A stretch of 64,000 nt of DNA from Podarcis raffonei. Lineage: Eukaryota; Chordata; Lepidosauria; Squamata; Lacertidae. The notes beneath the pieces are model-generated. The model was not told the DNA's origin. It made no database searches and was given only the letters and a program-made list of their open reading frames with translations. Shown here piece after piece: positions 37,801 to 49,305 of the stretch. Every line of letters begins with the position of its first letter. The stretch's first letter is position 1. The position numbers were made by a program, and so were the translations under genes. Location of the stretch: positions 1,495,501 through 1,559,500 of the forward strand of contig NC_070617.1 in NCBI RefSeq assembly GCF_027172205.1, read 5' to 3'.

Positions 37801-40412
37801 CATCTATCTGATAATTTGAGGAATGTAATTGACATTTTGGAAAAGTTAGAAGTGAACATAAATACTAAAGCTGTCCTGATATTTGTGGATGCGGAGAAAG
37901 CCTTTGACAATATTTCTTGGAGTTTTATGAAAAAGAACCTACAGGGTATGGGGGTAGGCCAAGGTTTTGAAAATGGTATAGGTGTAATATATTCTGAACA
38001 AAAGGCTAAATTAATTGTAAATAATGTGGTTACGGAACAATTTAAGATAGAAAAAGGGACACGACAAGGGTGCCCAATTTCCCCATTACTTTTTATATCG
38101 GTCCTGGAGGTTTTGCTGAACATGATTAGAAGGGACCGGCTGGTTAAAGGTATTCAGGTCGGAGCTAAACAGTATAAATTGAGAGCATTTGCAGATGACC
38201 TAGTTTTGACGTTACAGGAGCCAGAATCTAGTACCAAAAGAGTTTTAGAACTAATTCAAGAATTTGGTCAGGTGGCAGGATTTAAACTGAACAAGTCAAA
38301 AACTAAGGTTTTAGAGAAAAACTTAACATTGTTTGAAAGAGAGAAGTTTCAGAATGAAACAGGTTTAACTGTTGTGAAGAAAGTGAAATACCTGGGGATT
38401 AATATGACAGCTAAAAATGGGAATTTGTTTAAGGATAACTATGAAAAATGCTGGATGGAAGTGAAAAAGGATTTAGAAATTTGGTCTAACTTGAAGCTTT
38501 CCTTGTTGGGTCGAATTGCAGCTATAAAGATGAATGTATTGCCTAGAATGTTGTTTTTGTTTCAAACACTGCAAATTGTGGACAAGATGGACTGTTTCAA
38601 GAAGTGGCAGAAAGACATTTCTAAATTTGTCTGGCAGGGCAAGAAGCCCAGGATAAAATTTAAGATTTTAACTGATGCAAAAGAAAGGGGTGGATTTGCC
38701 CTGCCAGACCTTAAACTTTATTATGAATCAGCAGCGTTTTGCTGGCTGAAAGATTGACTGCTTCTTGAGAACACAGACATTTTGGACTTAGAAGGTTTCA
38801 ACAATGTTTTTGGGTGGCATGCATATTTGTGGTATGACAAGGTTAAAGCACATAAAGCATTTAAAAATCATATTGTTAGGAGATCTTTGTTCAATGTTTG
38901 GATTAGATATAACGACTTATTGGAAAATAAAACCCCAAGGTGGTTGTTGCCAATGGAAGCGAAAGTCCAGAAAAAGCTTAATATGGAGGCCAAGTGGCCG
39001 AAATACTGGGAAATTTTGGAACAAGAAGGAGATAGATTGAAATTGCAGAGTTTTGAGAAATTAAAAGATAAAGTGCAGGACTGGCTGCATTATTTTCAGA
39101 TAATGGAGGCTTATAATTTGGACAAAAAAATTGGCTTCCAGGTGGAAAAATCTAAATTAGAAACAGAAGTGTTAGAACCCAAAACCAAGATTTTGTCAAA
39201 AATGTATAACTTGCTGTTGCAATGGAACACTCAGGATGAGATGGTTAAATCTTCTATGATTAAATGGGCACAAGATGTTGGACATAACATTATGTTTGCT
39301 GACTGGGAACAGTTGTGGACCACCGGTATGAAATTTACGGCATGTAATGCCTTGAGAGAGAATATTATGAAAATGATATATAGGTGGTACATGACACCAG
39401 TCAAGCTTGCAAAAATCTATCATTTGCCAGATAATAAATGTTGGAAATGTAAGGAGACTGAAGGTACATTCTTTCACCTTTGGTGGACGTGCCCAAAGAT
39501 TAAGGCTTTCTGGGAGATGATTTATAATGAAATGAAAAAGGTATTTAAATATACCTTCTTGAAGAAACCAGAGGCCTTTCTCTTGGGCATAGTCGGCCAA
39601 TTGGTGCCAAAGAAGGATAGAACTTTCTTTATGTATGCTACAACAGCAGCAAGAATACTCATAGCAAAGTACTGGAAGACGCAAGATTTACCCACTCTGG
39701 AAGAATGGCAGATGAAGTTGATTGACTGTATGGGACTGGCAGAAATGACTGGCAGAATCTGCGACCAGGGAGAAGAGTCGGCAGAAGAAGATTGGAAGAA
39801 ATTTAAGGACTATTTACAGAAATATTGTAATATTAAGGAATGTTGAAGGGGGTTGGATTGAAATTAAGTGGCCTCTAGCTGTTATGGTAAAAAAATATGG
39901 AAGAAATGGTTTTGCTTAAGTAATGTTTAAGCCACAATAATTCAAGAAGTTGAATAGAAAACAAGGTGCTAGTTAACTGTAATGCTAAGAGATCAGGATT
40001 TGCTGGACAAATAATCTGAACTAGAAAACAAGAAGGGGAGGTATGAGGAAGTCAAGGAAGTATGTTATTGAAAATAGGTTGTGAAATTTATGTGTTTTTA
40101 ATATTTTTTCTTTTTTTATGTTTTCCTTTTTTGTTTGTATAAAATTGAAAACTCTAATAAATATCTTATAAAAAAAGAAAAAAGAAAATAATGTTTCAAT
40201 TTTTGCAAGTTTGTACCTCAAGTGTTAGATTTTGAATCAAGGAGGATTTTGTTTCATTTTGCAATCTGAAGCAAGTTTCCCTTTTCTGCACCTGCTGGAT
40301 TATACCTGAATCAGATAAATGATCACTTGTCTGTGAACTTTTGCAGAACACAGTTCATTCAAACTTAGATTTGCAAAGGGTGCTCTAATAGACTTCTTCA
40401 CCCTCCCTCCCT

Positions 40413-40464
<52 letters not shown>

Positions 40465-43400
40465 TTCTCTCTTTCCTTTCTTTCCTTTCTTTCTTTCTTT
40501 CATCAATTTCTACCTGCTTGACATGCTTGCTGAAAACATTTGACCAAAAAAATTCAATCCAAGGTTCCCAGAGCGACCTGTGAACCACAGAATGCTTGAC
40601 TATAGCATAACCTGAGTGGCCTTTACCTGATTAAAGCTCTTGGGCCACACAATAGCATTCTCAGAAATGGTGAATGTTTCTTCCCGTGGTGCCATGGGGT
40701 CTATCTTTCCAACTCTGGCTCTCAGAAAGGACTGGTTTGGGAATGTCACCCAGTTGGTGATATCAAATCCTGTTTCTAACTCTCCATTTTTATTGAAGGA
40801 AATTGTTTCACCAGAACTGCTGTTAAATGAGACACTTCTTACAAAGTGGTTGAGCTAAATTTCGGAAGGAAATATAAGAACAAGAAGATAGGTGTGTTAA
40901 AGGATATGGGTAATGAATCTGTATTTTGGTGGAACCTCAGATATACCAGAGGATGATCGACAAAGCCTAGCATCATGTTCTCACACTGACCAACCAGGTA
41001 TCCATGGAAAACTTGGAAGCCAGAACAGAGTGCAGAAATATTGTCCTCAGTGTGGTTCTCAACAGTTAGTATTCAGAGGCATACGGACTCCAACTGTGGA
41101 GGTAGAACATAGCCTTTATATCTAGCAGCATCTGGTAGCTCTTGAGTTCAACTTGCTCCTCAGGATTCAACTCACATGAATAAAGCATATTGTGAAGGGG
41201 GGGGGGATAGACCAGTAACTGTTTTGGAGCTGGCTCTTGAAGGCTGAGGAAAAGAATAAGTAAGGGGAGGGTGTACACATCCATCTCTAGGTCCTACTTA
41301 AAAGCATGGGTGCGCTATAAACAATCCCTACATAGGGAAATACAAACTCAGTGATAGAGCATGTGCTTTGCATGCAGTGCATCCCAGGTCCAGTCTCTGA
41401 CATCTCCAGGTAGGTCTGGCAATGTCCCAAGGAGCTGCTAGCCAGTGTAAACAAGACAGAGCTAGACAGACCGATGGTCTGATTCAATATCATTGGCCTT
41501 CCTCTGTTTATTCATGTTTCCTAAATAAACTTAACAAAATGGAATCTATGACAGGACTGAGAGCAAAACTGTGTGATGACACTTGGAGTTGACAGAATAT
41601 CATAAAAGTTGGAGGAGGACAGGAAGCCAGGATTAGCCTAAAATCCTTTCTGCCTGTGTGACACTTGTAATGAAAGTTATTACATAGACACCCACCCACG
41701 CACATACACTAGCTTCCATCGATATGAAAAAATGATCAAATTCCCTCTGAACCACTGCTAAAATCCTAGTAACTATTATTTACAGTTTTTAAAAGGAACG
41801 CAATGCCAAGTCATGCATTCAATTTCTTAAGGGATTTGGCTTTTAGATGCAAAATAGCCTTGATAGACAGCTTTATACACTGTCTGGATTCCACTTTTTG
41901 TTCTCCCAGATATGGTGGTGTTTCCCACATAAGTTTCCTCAAGACATTACCTTCCACAGCTGTTGACCCAGAAGCTTCATTCTTCCTTCATCCACCAATG
42001 CTCTGTGCTTGAACCTGGATGAATGCATGGCATGCAATGCATGTGCCACAGCAAAGACAGCAGTGTAAACACTGTAGCTGTGGCCTGTCATGCTCATTTC
42101 AAAAACAGAGGCAGGCAGAGTCTCCAGCTTTTCCTTCCCACTGCAGATCTCACCATCCTGCCTGTTGACCATAGGTCTTGGGGAAAAACATTTAAATGCT
42201 TCTTCCCAAAATACCTTGATAAAGTCATATTCTTTGTCTGAAGTAGGGTTTCTCATCTGGAGAAATTTCTGGAAAGCTGACACTTCCTTTGAGTGGACAG
42301 CAAAGACTATTGAACCATGGAATAAGCCTATGTCCCACGTCCTTTGGAAGGGAACTGATGTGAAATCCATCTGAGTTGTCATAATCCAGACTTTATCTTT
42401 TCCTTTTACTGATGTGTCCTCAAGTTGTGAATACTCGTGAAACATTCTCAAAATTATAATGGTATCAATTTCCCCCTGAATGATCACTGCATCAGCAGTG
42501 CTTCTCTTGACAATATTGCTTGTTTCCATCCCTTCTGACACTATGACAGCAATGTCATTGGAGTTAGTCATTACTGGGAATCTTTCAATGAAATCAAAGC
42601 AAATACCTCTCTTGACAAATTGGGGAAGTATGTTGCTTACAAATGTCTCTCCATTGGCATCGCTCACAGACAGCACCCCAACCCACGTCCACCTGAAATG
42701 CAGCAGTAGTTGGAGAATCCCTTTAAACTGATGAGCCACATCTGGGAACATCTGGTGGTAGAAAACGGTCTGGGTTGTCTGCTTGGTCACTGGAGCAGAG
42801 CCATATATGAGCTGAAGAAATGAAAGAAGGACAAAAGAGCAGGAAATTTCCAAAATTAAAGGGGGGGATAATTCTGTGTCGTTTTATTCTGTTGAAGTTG
42901 TATGCCAATCATTAAAGAAGATTTAACCTTGATTAAGAAGTCTGCATTTATTGAGTGCTGCTGAGAATTTCAAGTGTATGTGTTTGTGAGGTACAAAGAG
43001 GCTGAGCATTCATATACACCAGGATTAGGACACCTCAGACCCTGCTTTGGACAGTGTGACCTGCCAATGCTCTCAAGCTAGCCCTGGAACAGCTCTGCTA
43101 CACACCTTCAACAGAGATTATGACATTTTATTTGTCTGGATAGAAGATTCAGAGAGGTGCCTGTAAAAATGTACAAAGGTAACATTTACATTCATTGCAC
43201 TACCACTTTTGCCTCTCACCTCAACCATCAATTGCAGAACTCTCAAAAGGTTGCTCGGGGGGAATGTGGCCCTTGGGCTGGAAAATGTTCCCCATTTCTG
43301 CTATGCTTCCCCAGCTATGCTTGGAGAGAGTAGGATCAAAAGCAACGCTTCATATTTAGATCACAAAATAGAACCATAATCATTTAGTCTGACTTGATTT

Positions 43401-46115
43401 CATTTCCAAGCAAGGAGGAACATGGCCAAGGACTCAGGATATTTGAATACTTTAATTGCTTCTACTTGGTAAAGTGAGGGTCATTTTTTGCAAGCTTGTC
43501 TTATTTAACTATCATTTATATGCTATAAATGGTTCTAGTTGCTACTTTTAAAGCCTTCACATACCTGTGGTTTATTTACTTTGGCTTTATTTTATGTCTG
43601 GATTTGTCTGACAATGATTAATAAGTGTATATATGTTATATATAATATCATCAGATCTTGTGTGAAAACATTGCAGTATGCAGGATCATTAATTTTTTAA
43701 AAAAATAATAATAAAACTATTCTTAAAATTTTGTTCTCTTATTCTTGCCTTCACTCCCCCATTCTGAAAAACTGTTGAAAGATACCTTCCTCAAAAACAT
43801 CAGACCTTCATTTCCCCTGTGAACTTCACCTCCAACTTTGTACTTCTTTGTACATTAACAAACATTGCTGCTTATTTACAGTTTTTCCCTGGAGAAAACC
43901 TACAGTTCCTTCCATATCCCTCCTCTGAGTTTGAAATGTACAAGGCAAAGAGGAAATGTAAGTTCTTGAGATAGATTTCTTGGGACTGACATATATAGCT
44001 AACTTATAAGTTAAGTAGTGGAGCTTTCCCAGGAGAAGTAGACCTCTTCAGACTCAATGTCTATGAGAACATCAGGCTGATCCTTTCCCCTTTTACATTT
44101 AAACATTTAATTCCCTTCTCTACTGATCGCTCAACACATTAAAATAATCTGTATTCTGAAGACAAGGATATATTCAGTACTTAATTTTTCTGAATGTACA
44201 AACTGATCTTGAAAACCACCTAAAAATACTTCGAATCACCAAAACACAAGTGAAAATTACTTGTTATACTCCCATGCTCTAGTGCACACCATACCTGTGG
44301 GATTTTGTAGATGCGCAGGATATCTGCCATGTGGAGACAAACTTCAGAGGTGGGCCCCCCAATGACAGCTACTGGATTGTTGACATTATCACATTTGTAG
44401 TTAGGGATGAATCTGCCCTGGGTGGAGAAGACCTCCATTGAGGCCTGATAGGTCCATCTTGGATTGAAATAACTATTGTAGATATGGAAGCCCAGGGTGA
44501 GATTAGGCAAAATCTTGGGATTTTCATTGATTTCCTCTACAGCAAATATCAGTGCCAGGACATGCTGGTAGATCTGTAGCATGACCCTGAAATGAGAGGA
44601 TTGGAGGATTTACAAATTATTTCCATCCCAAGGATGAAGAAACGTTGTCATGCACAGTTGGCCTTTTGTCACATGGGCTCAGCCACCCAATACTATTTTG
44701 AGAGAACCTGTTTGCAAAGTTCTCATTGAAAGTTGCCTGCCCCCGTCATATTTTGGAGATTTAAATTTCTTAGTGTTGGTTTTCAGAATGGCACTGGTGC
44801 ATCCAGAATTTGACATTGTCTCATTTCTAAAAACATATACATGCACACAAATTGCACCTTATAAAATGAGAGTGAGCAGAATCCCTGAACTATCAGAAAT
44901 AGTTAAAAACGGACCATTTTTATCCATACCTCACCTTCCATTTAAGAACAGTGGCCTAGTTTTGATGGCTACAATAGTGAACTTTGCTCTATCTTATATC
45001 CTTGTAAACCACTTGGAGGTTCTATTTCTATATTTCTATATAATTTTTCTGTGATCTTAGGGTTGGAGGTTGCCATTAAAATCAAAATACAAAATTTAGC
45101 TGAGCTTCCTCAGAATGGAGGACGTTCTGGGGAGGTCAATTGGGATCTTATGTCCTTATTTTTTATTGGGGAGGGGTTAAACATCATGAGGGAACATGAG
45201 CTAATGTTTCATCTGAGCTGCTTCTCCTTGAAAAATAATATGAGTTTTATGACTCAATTTAGCTAGTTTACTAGTAAGGGTAGCATCTCCCCTTTTTAAA
45301 TAATTGTGCTTCCAAATGTTGATGATCATTTTGGACTGTGGCTATTTATAATCTATAGAAGCTGGTTGTTGGATAGCAAACTATTTTTAAGGGAAATTTT
45401 AATGTATTGAATGCCAATTATTTCAATATTTTGTGTCCAAGAAAATCAGAGGCAGGTGGAAGTTAAGATCACCACTGGATGTCCCTGCAACACCATTAGT
45501 TGAATCACTCCTTTGATGGTAATCGCAGTTTTTAGAGGTTTTAACCTTAGATCCATCTTTTCCAGAGCTCAGTCACATAGTGGCCAACCAGATACTCATG
45601 GAAAACCCACAAACCTCCATGGGATTCATAGGACAGGCTTTTTAATATATCGGGCAACCCAAATCCCATTTGCAAACTAGAAACACATACCAAACACACA
45701 GGGCAACCTATTCTATTGGCAATAATACAAGGCGTCTTTCAAGATTAATTTCAGTGGAGCAAGGGGGGAACCCTGTGGGCACCAGGGAAGATCTCTGGGG
45801 GTGCATGCATACCCCACAGGTGCCACGTTGGTGATGGAAAGTTTGAAAATCTTACAAAGTTCCATCAAAGAGGTCCATTGAGGGACATTCTATGAACGTT
45901 GTTGGTTTGGAAAACATGTACATCATAGACACGATGCCAGCAATGGTGAGATCTCCTGGATGGTGGAACTTATGAAGAATAGGAAGAGGGTCACTGGTGC
46001 CACATTTGACATCTGGAATCTTGCACACTACCTGAGGCAAAAACACTAGTACTAATACTAGAAATGCCACTAACTTGCAAGAAAAAAATTCTTCTCCACA
46101 CCCATTCATACTCAT
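31848..46115 (-). CDS. Vomeronasal type-2 receptor gene D (intact, 889 aa, hosts a full-length L1)
   Basis: Exons on the minus strand: 1, 45856-46115; 2, 44295-44586; 3, 41951-42811; 4, 40627-40854; 5, 33887-34013; 6, 31848-32749. All sites are GT/AG and the joined frame is open. The ATG at 46115 gives an N-terminus with hydrophobic core [16 protein letters not shown] (signal peptide). The flytrap is residues 32-547, the linker 548-590 ([26 protein letters not shown]) and the 7TM domain about 622-862, ending [13 protein letters not shown] and LRRRNH. Residue 692, at the start of TM3, is Gln (CLLQQTAFG) where all other copies here have Arg (CLLRQ or CTLRQ); the codon is CAA against CGA. Intron 4 is 6.6 kb because of the L1 at 34040-40180. 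Without it the gene would be the same size as its siblings. Confidence 0.93.
34508..34711 (+). CDS. Small open frame in the L1 5' UTR (67 aa), function unknown
   Basis: An ATG-started frame, [19 protein letters not shown]..., lies 280 bp before ORF1. It is basic and has no domain I recognise. It could be an upstream ORF that tunes ORF1 translation, or chance. Its survival next to stop-bearing ORF1 proves nothing by itself. Confidence 0.3.
   Translation: MSLKGLKSNTKKVISPSVCRNSGVKPEDICPARKREIKIISADFKAWKRTAYDREADQWDELSKLQE
34994..36103 (+). pseudogene. L1 ORF1 (RNA-binding coiled-coil protein), two stops
   Basis: The frame from ATG 34994 to TAA 36101-36103 is 370 codons. Residues of about 45-150 form an alanine/glutamate-rich coiled coil (heptads like [21 protein letters not shown]). 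Then come an RRM-like part ([46 protein letters not shown]) and a C-terminal domain ([19 protein letters not shown]). In-frame TGA codons at 35513 (likely CGA to TGA in NLRIRGVP) and 35894 interrupt it. ORF1p normally trimerises and coats L1 RNA. Confidence 0.88.
36110..39846 (+). pseudogene. L1 ORF2 (endonuclease and reverse transcriptase), one frameshift, one stop
   Basis: It starts six bases after the ORF1 stop. It has an N-terminal APE-type endonuclease ([24 protein letters not shown], final SDHNAV), a linker, then reverse transcriptase ([51 protein letters not shown], and the catalytic FADD at about 38188), thumb, and a C-terminal Cys/His segment ([21 protein letters not shown]). The frame shifts by one base near 37490-37500, just before [13 protein letters not shown] at 38755 replaces what is probably Trp. 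The rest is open to 39846. Confidence 0.92.
40402..40500. repeat. (CT)n/(CTTT)n microsatellite, intron 4 of gene D
   Basis: CTCC units pass into about 25 CT units, then CTTT/CTTTC units. It causes false RERERE frames on the minus strand. Confidence 0.95.
41330..41510 (+). mobile_element. tRNA-derived SINE, intron 3 of gene D
   Basis: It contains AACTCAGTGATAGAGCATGTGC (A box), TCCCAGGTCCAGTC (decayed B box), GACATCTCCAGGTAGG and CCGATGGTCTGATTCAATATC. It is the same family as the SINE at 24545-24745. Confidence 0.6.
42911..44219. other. Intron 2 of gene D, nothing recognised
   Basis: AT-rich sequence with short A and T runs. I see no repeat family, exon relic or RNA gene. Confidence 0.5.
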
Positions 46116-46184
46116 TATCTTCAAGCATGGCTTGAATGGACACACAGTTGGTCGATACACAGCTCAAACTGCACAAGATAAAGT

Positions 46185-46256
46185 ATCAATGATCAAACTG
46201 ACAAGAGCCCTGACTGTCTCTAGCCACAGCATGGAATGATACAAGGTTTATTGACA
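46185..46256 (-). promoter_or_regulatory. Conserved V2R 5' block, gene D
   Basis: The plus strand reads AATGATCAAACTGACAAGAG, then GTCTCTAGCC and GGAATGATACAAGGTTTATT. It lies 70-140 bp before the start codon, matching the blocks in A, C and E in order and spacing. Confidence 0.45.
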
Positions 46257-47477
46257 GCATACTTCCTTCTTCTGTGCGTGGTTTTGCTGGGGATTAGTAC
46301 TGAAGCTCCTTTGGGACTTTGTGGAAAAGTAGGAGTCATCATGTTTAATTTGATAGTTAGGAAGAACAATAATTGCCTATTTAGAATCACAGATTCTGTG
46401 AGACAATGCGAACAACATGTTTATCTGATCTCAGCAGGTCTTCTGTGGTCTTCATCACGTGGACAGCAAGAGAGGCATCAGCTTGTAATGACCAAGAGCA
46501 ACTGAAAAGCCCCCCAGAAAACAAATTAGCCTGGAATAAGACTAATCAACCACAAATGACTTTTTTGCGAAGTCTACATAAAAAGTCTCATATTTAGAAG
46601 GTTTTTAAAGAAAGAAATACTTTTGGAAATCCAGGTGAAAACTTCAGTGGCCATTGAGTAAGCAGTAGGGTTAGATAAGAGTTGAATATATTAGCAAGAA
46701 ACGCACAGGGTTGTATTCAAAGTTAGTAATGTTTAGAGCAGACCCATTTACATTAATGGAATAACTAATTTAGGTCCATGAATTCAATGGGTCTACTCTG
46801 AGTATGACTAATGTTGGATACAACCCATAGTATCAGGCACCAGTAACATGTAGTCAATTCACTAGATTTGCAGTCTGGAGAATAATCAAGATGTGCATCT
46901 ACTGAGCATACCGATAGATCCACCATCCTGCTGAATCACGCAACGAGAGCATTAATATTGTATTTCATGGTGCTGCTGTCGAGAGAATAGCATGTAGATG
47001 CAACATAACTGTCAGCAGAGATAGCCAGTTTGGGGTTTAGGAAGACCTTGATCTTTATGCTGTGGCTACTGGCAGGTGATCAAAAGTAGAGGGAATGTGC
47101 AACTTCTGAGAAGAAATGAAAACCAATAGAGACAACAGATACACATGTGCAATGGAGCTCACAGACAAATTTCAGTGCGGTGGCTGTAATCTCCAGACTG
47201 CTTGTGATATGGATGTTAAATGGACTGATTTGTTCTCTAGCACATCTCAGTTCTGTTAAGTCCTGCTCATTCTCACAGCTAGAGATGCAGAAGCCTATAC
47301 TTGTATAGGTTTCAAAAGAGTGAGCAAAAGAAAAACACCTTAAAAATGAGACCTTAAGGAGAGGGAAATAGTATAAAAGGAAAACATGATTTGCAAGATC
47401 TGTATTTTTATGTGGCATTAAAAGCTACCATCTGACTCACTTTTTTATACCTACAATACTTCAAAATCAAAATGTGA
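46257..47477. other. Spacer upstream of gene D, nothing recognised
   Basis: No exon or gene is seen. Around 46720-46830 a short diverged direct repeat reads GGTTGTATTCAAAGTTAGTAATG and GTTGGATACAACC. Open frames such as 47080-47418 minus have no known domain. Confidence 0.4.
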
Positions 47478-47632
47478 ACCATAGACTCATAGAACTGTTG
47501 GAAGAGACCCTGAGGATCATCTAGTCCAACCCCTGCAAGGCAGGAATATGCAACTGTCCCATATGGGGGCCATTCCTGCAACCTTGGCATTATCAGTGCC
47601 ACACTCTAACCAACTGAGCTATCCAGGTCCAC
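47478..47632 (-). mobile_element. tRNA-Ile-derived SINE with CR1-type tail
   Basis: The minus strand begins GGATAGCTCAGTTGGTTAGAG, then CTGATAATGCCAAGGTTGCAGG. This is a tRNA-Ile-like head with a GAT anticodon-loop position and no mature 3' half. It continues to TGGACTAGATGATCCTCAGG and ends TTCTATGAGTCTATGG, the CR1 3' end. It is a SINE, not a working tRNA gene. Confidence 0.65.
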
Positions 47633-47730
47633 AGTCACGCAGTTAACTAGAATATGGAAAAAGTCATCCAAGCACCTGACCGATTTATATACTTGTTGCT
47701 TTGATAGCCCACCCTTCCTCCCAGGAATTC

Positions 47731-47733
47731 CAA

Positions 47734-47780
<47 letters not shown>

Positions 47781-48490
47781 TTTTTATTTATACCCCGCCC
47801 TCCCCAGCCAAGGCCGGGCTCAGAGCGGCTTACAAGCAATAATAAAAACAAGATGAATGATTACAACTTAAAAACAAAAATAAAATACAACATTAAAATA
47901 ATGGAGCATTAAAATATTAAAATGTAGCCTCATCGCAGGAGGAGAAGGAAAAGAAAAAAGAAAGAGAGGGAGGAAGGGAATCAAATTGGCTCCAAGCCAA
48001 AGGCCAGGCGGAACAACTCTGTCTTACAGGCCCTGCGGAAAGAAATCAGATCCTGCAGGGCCCTGGTCTCATGAGGCAGAGCGTTCCACCAGGTCGGAGC
48101 CAGAGTTGAAAAGGCCCTGGCTCTGGTTGAAGCCAATCTAACTTCCTTAGGGCCTGGGACCACTAGGGTGTGGCTGTTTATGGACCTTGAGGCTCTCCGT
48201 GGGGCATACCGGGAGAGGCGGTCCCGTAGGTACAAGGGTCCTAGGCCGTGAAGGGCTTTAAAGGTCAAAAGCAGCACCTTAAATCTGACCCTGTACTCCA
48301 CCGGGAGCCAGTGCAGCTGGAAAAGCACTGGGTGAATATGCTCCCATGGCAGAGACCCCGTGAGGAGCCTCGCTGCAGCATTCTGCACCCTCTGGAGTTT
48401 CTGGTACAGCTTCAAGGGCAGCCCCGCGTAGAGCGAATTGCAGTAGTCAAGCCTGGTAGCAAGTAGCATATGTGTTCTGTGTACCTTCCC
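47731..48490 (-). mobile_element. L2-type LINE 3' end between genes D and E
   Basis: The minus frame from 48480 reads LATRLDYCNSLYAGLPLK, KLQRVQNAAARLLTG, HIHPVLFQLHWLPVEYRVRFKVLLLTFKALHGLGP, RAFSTLAPTWWNALPHETRAL and ACKTELFRLAFG, with an open frame of about 170 codons. It ends in a 3' UTR with GGGCGGGGTATAAAT and an (ATT)n tail (plus (AAT)n at 47735-47780). It is 5'-truncated and fairly young. Confidence 0.85.
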
Positions 48491-49154
48491 CATGTTTTAT
48501 TCTCACAACCAGGGATTTTCCCCCCAGCTGGAACTCAGTTCTGGCACCTCTCAGGTGGGTGTCATTGCTATTATAAGTTGTTGAACCAATTACAGTTGGT
48601 GAAAGGCACTTCTAGCCTCTGACACTACCTGAGACTTCAGCAAAGTGCAAATTAGGTGCACTGGGCTTTCAACGTAAATCAAATCAAATTCCCCCCTCTC
48701 CCAAGCAAGAATGTCACTGACCCAATCAGTTTGCATCATAGAAGCATACAAACACTTCAGTGTGTTTGTGTGTATATACATTTATTCCTGATTGCAGAGT
48801 TCAACAAATGCAAACATATGGGGGAGAAAATAATTACTGTATTAAAATGACAGAAGATCTTACAGCACTGCAGTTTGCTCAATTTTATTCTCTTGCTACA
48901 GAGGTCTCCTTGTTAAATACTCATCTATTTAGCACAACACATTTTCAATGTCACCATAACTCAAGCAACAGCAATGCAGACATCCTTTTCAGTAAAAATG
49001 TGATGCGATGACTCCCAAATAAATTCACTCAAACATGTTTTTTTCAGCTATGTGAAGTCCCTGTGTTTCCTTCTGACCAAGGGACGAGTGCCACAGAATA
49101 TTAGATGCACCCATTTAGATTTAGGTAGGTAGCCGTGTTGGTCTGACGCAGTCG

Positions 49155-49298
49155 AAATAAATAAATAAAATAAGAGAATTGTCCAGTTGCACCTTAGAGA
49201 CCAACTATGTTTGTTCTGAGTATAAGCTTATACCCAGAACAAACTTAGTTAGTCTCTCAGGTGGTACTTGACAATTTTCTTATTTTATTTATTCATTC
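49155..49298. repeat. Nearly perfect palindrome directly downstream of gene E
   Basis: Two arms of about 70 bp are reverse complements with few mismatches, meeting at TATAAGCTTATA (49221-49232). The arms carry AATAAAATAAG, AATTGTC, and TAGAGAC(C/T)AACTA.GTTTGTTCTG. The outer part at 49126 (AGCCGTGTTGGTCTGACGC) is a common amniote interspersed repeat. It was probably made by an inverted pair of that repeat. The right arm ends eight bases from gene E's stop codon. Confidence 0.85.
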
Positions 49299-49305
49299 AG
49301 ACGCC

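Larger units (their letters stand above)
34040..40180 (+). mobile_element. Near-complete L1 LINE (6.14 kb) in intron 4 of gene D, antisense to the gene
   Basis: It is flanked by a perfect 13-bp target-site duplication AAAGAAAATAATG (34027-34039 and 40181-40193). In order it has a GC-rich 5' UTR starting CACTTCCGGTCAGCGCCAGC, ORF1 (34994-36103), ORF2 (36110-39846), a short 3' UTR with an AATAAA-like signal (about 40157) and an A-rich end. It has two in-frame stops in ORF1, and one frameshift and one stop in ORF2, so it is dead but recent. Fragments of the same or related L1 occur at 19213, 54474, 55392 and 60215. Confidence 0.95.

Noticed and set aside
40300-40588. Minus-strand frames with long RE repeats
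   Set aside because: They come from the CT/CTTT microsatellite.
47580-47632. Possible tRNA-Ile gene on the minus strand
   Set aside because: The head is tRNA-like, but there is no 3' half to close the acceptor stem and it runs into a CR1-type tail. It is a SINE.
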